Shown: positions 1 through 4,769 of the stretch, in pieces
Layout: every line of letters begins with the position of its first letter
Numbering within the stretch: position 1 is the stretch's first letter
Origin: Nitrospirae bacterium RIFCSPHIGHO2_01_FULL_66_17
GTDB taxonomy: Bacteria; Nitrospirota; Nitrospiria; 2-01-FULL-66-17
DNA: 8,760 nucleotides
Reading direction: 5' to 3'
NCBI GenBank assembly: GCA_001803875.1
Contig: MHEO01000032.1
Coordinates: forward strand, 34,969-43,728
The notes under the pieces: generated by a model
Told to the model about the DNA's origin: nothing
Seen by the model: only the letters and a program-made list of their open reading frames with translations
Database searches by the model: none
Made by a program: the position numbers and the translations under genes

Positions 1-70
1 TTGGAGTATGATGGCCGGGTTTTTCGGCGCCTCGCGCCGCGGGGCGCTGCCGTCCATCACATGTACTTGA

Positions 71-77
71 GAGGAGG
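71..77 (+). promoter_or_regulatory. Strong ribosome binding site of the HU gene
   Basis: GAGGAGG, 7 bases before the ATG at 85. It decides the start against the longer open frame that runs to the window edge. Confidence 0.8.
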
Positions 78-84
78 AAACCGC

Positions 85-372
85 ATGGCCAAAGCTATGA
101 CCAAATCGCAGATCATCGAACACCTCGCGACGAAGACCGAATTGCCGCGCAAGACGGTCGTGAAGGGCTTGGAAGTGCTCGTCGCCCTGGCCTACAAGGA
201 GGCGCGCAACAGCTTCACCCTCCCCGGGCTCGGCAAATTGGTTCTGGTGAACCGCAAGGCCAGAATGGGCAGAAACCCTCAGACGGGCGAGGCGATCAAG
301 ATTCCGGCCAAGAAGGTCGTGAAATTCCGGATTGCGAAGGCGGCGAAGGACGCGATTCTTGGCGTGAAGTAG
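85..372 (+). CDS. HU/IHF-family DNA-binding protein
   Basis: A 95-residue basic protein of the bacterial histone-like (HU/IHF) family, which bends and compacts DNA as a dimer in the nucleoid. The family signature is visible: an N-terminal helical part (MTKSQIIEHLA), the 'FTLPGLGKLVLVNRKARMGRNP' type beta-arm entry (about residues 40-60), where the arm proline of RNP intercalates into DNA, and the return strand 'IKIPAKKVVKFRIAK'. The length is that of a typical HU subunit. I chose the ATG at 85 because a strong Shine-Dalgarno (GAGGAGG, 71-77) lies 7 bases upstream. The reading frame is open to position 1 with an alternative TTG, but the extra 28 residues look nothing like HU. It stands alone: the next gene starts 211 bases on. 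Whether it acts as HU or as a site-specific IHF-like protein cannot be decided here. Confidence 0.93.
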   Translation: MAKAMTKSQIIEHLATKTELPRKTVVKGLEVLVALAYKEARNSFTLPGLGKLVLVNRKARMGRNPQTGEAIKIPAKKVVKFRIAKAAKDAILGVK

Positions 373-395
373 GCGGGACCTGGCGATGCCGTATT

Positions 396-428
396 GAAGC
401 TCCCTGCGGCAAGCTGCAGGGAATCTTC
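396..428. repeat. REP-like hairpin 1
   Basis: Inverted repeat TCCCTGC (401-407) / GCAGGGA (416-422) around an 8-base loop. It is extended by an outer GAAG (396-399) / CTTC (425-428) pair across a small bulge. There is no T-run after it, so it does not look like an intrinsic terminator. Its right arm, GCTGCAGGGAAT (413-424), recurs with one change in the second hairpin at 485-496, in the same orientation. A paired, imperfect-stem, intergenic arrangement like this is typical of REP/BIME-type elements. Whether copies exist elsewhere in the genome cannot be seen here. Confidence 0.55.
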
Positions 429-473
429 GAAGTGGAAGGACGTGAAGAAGCACTATGTACATTTGCTCGCTTA

Positions 474-493
474 CCCCGCAACACGCTGCGGGG
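474..493. repeat. REP-like hairpin 2
   Basis: Perfect 7-bp stem CCCCGCA (474-480) / TGCGGGG (487-493) with a 6-base loop. It shares the right-arm sequence GCTGCRGGGAAT with hairpin 1, about 72 bases upstream, in the same orientation. It is flanked by GCTCGC-containing direct repeats (464-469 and 499-504). It lies between the HU gene and the Mrp-type ATPase gene and is not followed by a T-tract. Confidence 0.55.
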
Positions 494-530
494 AATGCGC
501 TCGCGATGCACTTTCGCGGGGCCTGATCGC

Positions 531-560
531 TTGCATTTTAAAGGACCGATCAACGACAAT
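531..560 (+). promoter_or_regulatory. Weak sigma-70-like promoter candidate before the Mrp-type gene
   Basis: TTGCAT (531-536) and GACAAT (555-560) are 18 bases apart, upstream of the ATG at 584. The -10 matches 4 of 6 consensus bases and the -35 only 3. This is the only reasonable candidate in the gap between the REP-like hairpins and the operon, but it would not stand without that context. Confidence 0.25.
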
Positions 561-583
561 AGAGCGCTTTGTTGAGTGTGTCT

Positions 584-1504
584 ATGGCTCCCTCTAACGA
601 TCTCAAAACCATTCTGAGCAAGCTTCAGTTTCCCGATGACGCCCAGGTCATGCGCCAGATCGTCGATCAGACGCTGCAGGTCAAGATGCGCATGGGCCGC
701 ATCAAGCGGAAGATCGTCGTGATGAGCGGCAAGGGCGGCGTGGGGAAGAGCATGACCACGGTCAATCTGGCGCTCGCGTTCGCGCGCCGGGGACAGACGG
801 TTGGCGTGCTGGACGTCGACCTGAACGGTCCGTGCGTGCCCAAAATGCTCGGGATGAGCGGCCGCCGGTTCGAGATCACGCCCGACGGCGCGGCGCCGCC
901 GGTGGGACCACTGGGGATCCTCGTGGCGTCGATGGACTTCTTCCTCCGCGGCCACGACCCGGTGCGCTGGAAGGGCTCGATGGAGCTCAGTCCGGTGTGG
1001 CTGGGGATGTTGGAGATGAACGTGATCCGCGAGTTCCTCGCGGACATTGCCTGGGGCGAGCTGGACCTCTTGCTTGCCGATCTGCCGCCGGGCGCCGCGG
1101 CGGATAAGCCGCCGGCTATTGCCAATTTTCTGCCCGAGTTGGACGGCGCCGTCGTCGTCACGACGCCCTCGGAAGTCACGACCGACGTGGTGCGGAAGTC
1201 CGTGCTCTACGCCCGGGACGTCGGGATCCCGGTGATCGGCTTGATTGAAAACATGAGCGGGTATCATTGCCCGCAGTGCGGGCACGAAAGCGACCTGTTC
1301 GTTGGCAATGTGGAATCCGTTGCCGCCGATCTTGACGTGCCGCTACTGGGGAAGATCCCCTTCGATCGCGAGCTGAGCCAACGCTGCGATGGCGGCCGGC
1401 CAATGCTGGAGAGCGCTCAACCCATCGCCAAGCGATTCGACGATGTGGCCCAGCGAATCGTGGATTGTCTCAACTTCAGGCAAATCGTCGCCGACACGCT
1501 GTAG
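584..1504 (+). CDS. Mrp/NBP35 (ApbC)-family P-loop ATPase, Fe-S carrier type
   Basis: A 306-residue SIMIBI-class ATPase of the Mrp/NBP35/ApbC family, cytosolic proteins that bind and deliver 4Fe-4S clusters. Visible motifs: deviant Walker A SGKGGVGKS (48-56), with the family's signature lysine (K50); switch I 'DVDLNGP'; switch II 'LADLPPG'; 'VVTTPSEV' and 'IENMSGYHCPQCG' near residues 222-233. In the last, C229 and C232 form the CxxC that bridges a cluster between two subunits. The N-terminus is short (about 45 residues) and lacks the MIP18/DUF59 domain of many bacterial Mrp proteins, so it is closer to the NBP35/archaeal layout. One oddity: the usual GTGD after DLPP reads GAAAD. The ATG at 584 is preferred. 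An in-frame TTG at 569 would add five residues, and neither start has a strong ribosome site. It is the first gene of the run leading to the PCP_red proteins. Confidence 0.88.
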   Translation: MAPSNDLKTILSKLQFPDDAQVMRQIVDQTLQVKMRMGRIKRKIVVMSGKGGVGKSMTTVNLALAFARRGQTVGVLDVDLNGPCVPKMLGMSGRRFEITPDGAAPPVGPLGILVASMDFFLRGHDPVRWKGSMELSPVWLGMLEMNVIREFLADIAWGELDLLLADLPPGAAADKPPAIANFLPELDGAVVVTTPSEVTTDVVRKSVLYARDVGIPVIGLIENMSGYHCPQCGHESDLFVGNVESVAADLDVPLLGKIPFDRELSQRCDGGRPMLESAQPIAKRFDDVAQRIVDCLNFRQIVADTL

Positions 1505-1530
1505 CGGTCCCGGCCTCTTGGGGCCGAGGT

Positions 1531-1536
1531 GAGGAG
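1531..1536 (+). promoter_or_regulatory. Ribosome binding site of the zinc-ribbon PCP_red gene
   Basis: GAGGAG, 5 bases before the ATG at 1542. It fixes the start at the zinc-ribbon CxxC, which begins only five residues in. Confidence 0.7.
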
Positions 1537-1541
1537 AATCG

Positions 1542-2315
1542 ATGAAGTTCGTGTGTTTGAATTGTGAAACGTTCATGCTGTTTCAGAAAGTCGAAAAGCC
1601 CGGTGAAGGCGCCTTGGGCGTCGAGTTTCTGTGTCCCACGTGCAAGGCCCGGTTCTCGATGGTTACCAATCCCGGTGAGACGCAAATGGTGCAGGCGCTG
1701 GGGGTGAAGATTGGCGGCCGGACCACGGCCCCGGAAGCCTTCGAGCTGACGCGCGATACGTTAAAGGACGGGGCCGAATGCCCGGTCCCCGCCTTTTCGG
1801 CCGCCGCCGGCCGGGCCCCGGCTGAGGCGCCATCCTCCGGCGACGCAACCGGAGGGAGTTGTCCCTTCTCCTCGATGGTTGCCTCGATGGGTGCGTCGCA
1901 GGGGGCTGAGGGTCAAGAACGTCTCGCAGCCTCGGGCCGTGAGAGCGGCCCTGCGTTGCGCCCAGCAAGCTCGGATAGCTCAGCCGGCTTGGAGTGGAGC
2001 GCCGAGGCGCTGGATCGGTTGGCGAAGATCCCCGATTTCGTGCGCCCCACGGTCCGTGCGGAGGTGGAAGCCTACGCGAGGAAGAGCGGCGAGAGCTTCG
2101 TGACGCAGGCCATGATCGACCACTATAAGGGGACGACCGCCGAGTTGGCATGGACTCCCGAGGCATCCAAGCGATTGGAGAACATCCCGTTTTTCATCCG
2201 TCCGATGGCGAAAAAAGAGATCGAGCGGATGGCGCGCGAACAGGGGCGCGCGGAGGTGACCGCCGACATGATGGATCACGCCAAGACGGCCTTCGCGAAA
2301 TTCATGGGGGGCTGA
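1542..2315 (+). CDS. Zinc-ribbon protein with two PCP_red domains
   Basis: A 257-residue protein of unknown function. The N-terminus carries two CxxC pairs (C5/C8 and C31/C34), a zinc-ribbon or rubredoxin-like metal knuckle. Residues 80-150 are a low-complexity Ala/Ser/Gly/Pro linker with two Cys-Pro dipeptides (C80-P81, C107-P108). Two PCP_red domains follow (about 152-197 and 204-250), each with the signature W-x(2)-A-x(3)-RL-x(2)-IP-x-F-x-R, a helix, and a final T-x(2)-M segment. PCP_red (Pfam PF08369) is otherwise known as the C-terminal segment of BchB/ChlB, the dark-operative protochlorophyllide reductase subunit. No reductase body is present here. It sits 37 bases after the Mrp-type gene and 14 bases before the diiron oxidase. 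The domain call is secure. A role as a metal- or haem-linked adaptor is only a guess. Confidence 0.82.
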   Translation: MKFVCLNCETFMLFQKVEKPGEGALGVEFLCPTCKARFSMVTNPGETQMVQALGVKIGGRTTAPEAFELTRDTLKDGAECPVPAFSAAAGRAPAEAPSSGDATGGSCPFSSMVASMGASQGAEGQERLAASGRESGPALRPASSDSSAGLEWSAEALDRLAKIPDFVRPTVRAEVEAYARKSGESFVTQAMIDHYKGTTAELAWTPEASKRLENIPFFIRPMAKKEIERMAREQGRAEVTADMMDHAKTAFAKFMGG

Positions 2316-2329
2316 CCGCCCGGCAGAAC

Positions 2330-3097
2330 ATGGAGCAGGTTTCCGTATCGCCCTCGTCCCAAGCCCTCGTGTTTATCCGGGAGTTGGAACGGGAGATCAT
2401 GGCTTGCGAAGCGGTCAGGCACCCGTTTCTGGCGCGCTTCGCGTCCGAGCCCCTCACCATCGAGCAGATCCGCGCGTTCGGTCTCCAGCACTACCAGCTC
2501 GTCAAAGTCTTCACGACGTACATGACGAATGTGCTGCCGAAGATTCCGGATCGCGACGCGGCGACCCTGTTCCGCCACGTCTTCGACGATGAGTTCGGCG
2601 CGGTGAGCGGGCGGGATGCCTCGGTCGGCCAGGCCACCATCTTTCGCAGCCACGTACACCTCTACCGCGACTTTCTCTCCGCGCTGGGGGTCCGTGAGGA
2701 AGAGTGGGGGCGGGTACGGCTTCTTCCCGAAACCGAGACCTACATTCGATCGCATCTCGCGCTGACCCGCGACAGCGATTTCCGGGTCGGGCTGGGCGCG
2801 GTGGGGCCCGGCCACGAGTTCTCGATCCCCACGATGTTTCAGTCGCTCATCGCCGGGCTCCGCCGCAACACGACGCTCACCGACGAGCAGATGTGCTATT
2901 TCACCCTCCACGTCGTGGAAGACGTCGAGCACGCCGAGGTGTTCAACGCGCTGATCGCGCGCCACGCGGATACCGATCAGGGCCGGGAGTTGATCCGCGA
3001 CGGCGCGATGCGGTCGCTGAAGTGGCGCACCGTGTTTTGGGACGGGCTGACGCGCGCGGTCTTCGGCGGGCGACCCGTCTCCGCTCCGCAGGGATAA
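2330..3097 (+). CDS. Haem-oxygenase-like diiron oxidase (HDO; PqqC/TenA/CADD fold)
   Basis: A 255-residue all-helical protein of the HDO superfamily, enzymes that use two irons and O2 to oxidise varied substrates. Candidate ligands match the chlamydial CADD pattern as I remember it (E81, H88, E142, H174, D178, H181): E88 in 'FDDEFG', H108 or H110 in 'SHVHLYRDF', E163 in 'GHEFSIP', then H194, D198 and H201 in 'HVVEDVEH'. The H/+4/+7 spacing is identical. The gap between the first Glu and His is longer (about 20 residues instead of 7), so a loop is inserted there. CADD makes p-aminobenzoate using a nearby lysine; I see no lysine 10 residues after E163, so that reaction is not supported. The substrate is unknown. 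The start at 2330 keeps the first helix. An ATG at 2399 has a better ribosome site (GGGAG) but would remove 23 residues. It lies between two PCP_red genes, 14 and 10 bases away. Confidence 0.8.
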   Translation: MEQVSVSPSSQALVFIRELEREIMACEAVRHPFLARFASEPLTIEQIRAFGLQHYQLVKVFTTYMTNVLPKIPDRDAATLFRHVFDDEFGAVSGRDASVGQATIFRSHVHLYRDFLSALGVREEEWGRVRLLPETETYIRSHLALTRDSDFRVGLGAVGPGHEFSIPTMFQSLIAGLRRNTTLTDEQMCYFTLHVVEDVEHAEVFNALIARHADTDQGRELIRDGAMRSLKWRTVFWDGLTRAVFGGRPVSAPQG

Positions 3098-3107
3098 GGA
3101 CGATCCG

Positions 3108-4097
3108 ATGGGCACCCAATCCGATACCGAGGTTCGCTGGAACGAGGCGGCGCTCGAGCGGTTGAAGCTCGCCCCGGTGTTTTTGCGGGGGATGGTGAAG
3201 AAGCTCGCGGAAAAACGGGCCCGCGAACAGGGTATCGCCGTCATCACCGCGGAGCACCTCGCGGAGTGGAAGAACGCCTCGATGGGGCAGATGGGCGGCG
3301 GGGAAGGGCTCAAGGAAGCGGCCGACCGGATCGCCAAAGGGGAGTTGCCCTGGACCCAGGCGGCGAAGGACCGTCTGGCGACCGTTCCCGGGTTTATGCG
3401 CGACATGGTGCGCCAGATTGCCGAAGACATCGCGCGGGAGCGCGGCCACATGGAGGTCAACGTCGAGCTGTTCGAGAAGGTCGAAGCGCTGGGCGTGCTC
3501 GACGACGCCAAGCCGCATCCCGCGATGCCGTGGACCGAGACCGCGACGGCGAAGTTGATGAAGAAGCTGGAGAGCGCGCCGCCGATCGCGGCCGAGTTCG
3601 TCCTGCAGATGCTCAAATCCGACGCGGAGGACCTCGCGCGCGCCCAGGGATTCACGGAGATGACCGAGGAGGCCTTGGCCGCCGTGTGGGAGGCGCCGCG
3701 CGAGGCGGTCCGATGGAGCGAGGAGGCGTGGGCGCGGCTGCAGACGTCTCCGGACTTCGTCCGGAGCGGGATCAAGAAGGCCGCCGAGCGCCGCGCGCGC
3801 AAACAGGGGGCGGCCGTCATCACGTCCGAGATGTTGACCACGTTCCGCAACGAGGCGATGATGAAGGCGGTGATGCGTATCCGGAAATTAGGCTACACCG
3901 AACTGACGTTCGACGCCTTCGACGCCGCCAAGCACCAGGTCAAGCGGCTGCAGGGCAACGAGCAGGCGGACAAGCGCCTTGAGGAAATTCGGACGTACAT
4001 GACCACGAAGCCTCGCGTCGGAGTCCTCGGCGAAGCGCTCATGCAGCGATTCCGCAAGTTCCTCAAAGGCGAAGGCGACCTGAAGATCGAGAAATGA
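3108..4097 (+). CDS. Tetra-PCP_red repeat protein
   Basis: A 329-residue soluble, highly charged, helical protein built of four tandem PCP_red-like repeats: about 11-55, 82-127, 142-194 and 203-247. Each starts with Trp (W11, W82, W142, W203) and keeps the 'A-x-x-(R/K)L ... P-x-F-x-R/M ... A-x(2)-x-A-R-x-x-G ... T/V' pattern. Repeat 3 is the most diverged and longest: its IP-F-R core is replaced by 'APPIAAEFV'. After repeat 4 the helix continues to about residue 281, and a basic tail ends in 'FRKFLKGEGDLKIEK'. There are no cysteines, signal peptide or membrane segments. AAGGA (3096-3100) precedes the ATG and overlaps the stop of the oxidase gene. I know of no functional assignment for multi-PCP_red proteins. 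Clustering with a P-loop Fe-S ATPase and a diiron oxidase suggests a shared complex (inference). Confidence 0.8.
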   Translation: MGTQSDTEVRWNEAALERLKLAPVFLRGMVKKLAEKRAREQGIAVITAEHLAEWKNASMGQMGGGEGLKEAADRIAKGELPWTQAAKDRLATVPGFMRDMVRQIAEDIARERGHMEVNVELFEKVEALGVLDDAKPHPAMPWTETATAKLMKKLESAPPIAAEFVLQMLKSDAEDLARAQGFTEMTEEALAAVWEAPREAVRWSEEAWARLQTSPDFVRSGIKKAAERRARKQGAAVITSEMLTTFRNEAMMKAVMRIRKLGYTELTFDAFDAAKHQVKRLQGNEQADKRLEEIRTYMTTKPRVGVLGEALMQRFRKFLKGEGDLKIEK

Positions 4098-4112
4098 TCG
4101 TGAGACGGCCCG

Positions 4113-4553
4113 GTGCATGACAGCGCCGATCACGCCAAAGGCGAAGCCCTCCAGCGATTCGGGGTGTCCATCGACGGCCACTTGCTTGAACGGTTCGACC
4201 GAATCATCGAGCAAAAGGGCTATACCAACCGCTCGGAAGCCATCCGCGACCTCATCCGGGATTCGCTGGTCGAGCAACAGTGGGACGAGAATCGGGAGAT
4301 CGTCGGCACCGTCACCATCGTCTACGACCACGCCGTCCGCGACCTGAGCGACACCCTCACCGACCTTCAGCACCAGCACCAAAAGCTTTTTCGGTCCACG
4401 CTGCACATCCATCTCGATGAACATCATTGCCTTGAAGTCCTGGTGGTCCAGGGCAAAGGCAGCGAGGTGAAGAAGGTCGCCGATCGCCTGATCGGGACCA
4501 AAGGCGTCAAGCACGGGAAATTCACGATGACGACGACGGGAAAAGATCTGTAG
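4113..4553 (+). CDS. nikR: Nickel-responsive regulator NikR
   Basis: A 146-residue ribbon-helix-helix/ACT-domain repressor that binds nickel and then operator DNA as a tetramer. The DNA-binding part is residues 14-50 (LQRFGVSID... YTNRSEAIRDLIR). All four high-affinity nickel ligands are in place: H87, H98, H100 and C106, the exact spacing of E. coli NikR H76/H87/H89/C95, within 'LHIHLDEHHCLEV'. The C-terminal 'GVKHGKF' is also typical. It starts at a GTG. The N-terminal extension before the RHH strand is longer than in E. coli, as in several non-enteric NikR proteins. It begins 15 bases after the tetra-PCP_red gene with no visible promoter, so it is probably cotranscribed with the upstream block. 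Likely targets lie downstream, where a NikR-box-like palindrome precedes the porin gene. The family call is very secure. Confidence 0.95.
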   Translation: MHDSADHAKGEALQRFGVSIDGHLLERFDRIIEQKGYTNRSEAIRDLIRDSLVEQQWDENREIVGTVTIVYDHAVRDLSDTLTDLQHQHQKLFRSTLHIHLDEHHCLEVLVVQGKGSEVKKVADRLIGTKGVKHGKFTMTTTGKDL

Positions 4554-4621
4554 GTCGCCTTCACTGGGTGCCTTCCTCCCTTGCCATTTCCCCATCCGTT
4601 TTCCAGTCTGGTAATAAATAA

Positions 4622-4638
4622 TAGTGTTATCGTGCTAC
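4622..4638. promoter_or_regulatory. Upstream operator-like half sites
   Basis: TAGTGTTATCGTGCTAC holds two neighbouring half sites, GTGTTAT (4624-4630) and GTGCTAC (4632-4638), each within one base of GTGTTAC. Its first eight bases, TAGTGTTA, are the exact inverse of TAACACTA at 4751-4758, next to the porin gene. It may be an auxiliary regulator site, or the remnant of a terminal inverted repeat. Its role is not known. Confidence 0.3.
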
Positions 4639-4710
4639 CAAGCATTTTCTAAAAACTCCTTTGTTAATCGTTTATTCAAGTAAAACTCTTTTTTATTGGA
4701 ATAAATTGTC

Positions 4711-4739
4711 TTTACTTCTGGTTATTGTTGTAGTACGAT
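4711..4739 (+). promoter_or_regulatory. Promoter candidate for the porin / metal-binding-protein pair
   Basis: TTTACT (4711-4716) and TACGAT (4734-4739), with a 17-base spacer, each match 4 of 6 sigma-70 consensus bases. They sit in a strongly AT-rich island (27% GC over 4611-4760) just before the porin gene. The -10 lies inside the NikR-box-like palindrome, an arrangement suited to repression. Confidence 0.45.
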
Positions 4740-4756
4740 TTTATATATCGTAACAC
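4730..4756. promoter_or_regulatory. Candidate NikR operator
   Basis: GTAGTAC (4730-4736), 13 bases, GTAACAC (4750-4756). The right half is the exact GTAACAC of the GTGTTAC-N13/14-GTAACAC form that I recall for NikR sites outside the enterics. The left half matches 5 of 7. Inside it, TACGAT (4734-4739) and ATCGTA (4747-4752) form a perfect inverted repeat. It lies about 150 bases after the nikR stop and 14 bases before the first possible start codon of the porin gene. Confidence 0.5.
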
Positions 4757-4769
4757 TAGCCTAGAGGGG

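Noticed and set aside
27..47. GCGCC/GGCGC inverted repeat upstream of the HU gene
   Set aside because: A five-pair stem with an 11-base GC-rich loop. The T-tract (20-24) lies before the stem rather than after it, so it is not a + strand terminator.
394..597. A 67-codon + strand frame between HU and the Mrp-type gene
   Set aside because: It runs through both REP-like hairpins, has no ribosome site and no recognisable sequence, and overlaps the start of the Mrp-type gene.
296..1285. A 329-codon open frame on the - strand over the HU and Mrp-type genes
   Set aside because: Its translation is rich in His/Arg/Pro with no motif, and it lies wholly opposite the Mrp-type ATPase and across the HU gene's end.
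1511..1526. CGGCC/GGCCG hairpin between the Mrp-type and zinc-ribbon genes
   Set aside because: Only five base pairs and no T-run. In GC-rich DNA this is expected by chance, so it is not called a terminator.
2276..3850. A 524-codon open frame on the - strand across three genes
   Set aside because: It is antisense to three well-supported + strand genes with recognisable families. High GC and biased codons leave the opposite strand open; its translation is low-complexity Ser/Ala/Arg with no family motif.
584..4097. A chlorophyll/bacteriochlorophyll synthesis (DPOR) operon
   Set aside because: PCP_red domains are present but no BchB/BchN catalytic body exists, and the ATPase has the Mrp CxxC layout rather than BchL. 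The window is not photosynthetic on this evidence.
4661..4686. TTGTTAA-N12-GTAAAAC as a second NikR box
   Set aside because: The spacer is one base shorter than the form I recall, the left half matches only 5 of 7, and near matches are cheap in a 27% GC stretch.
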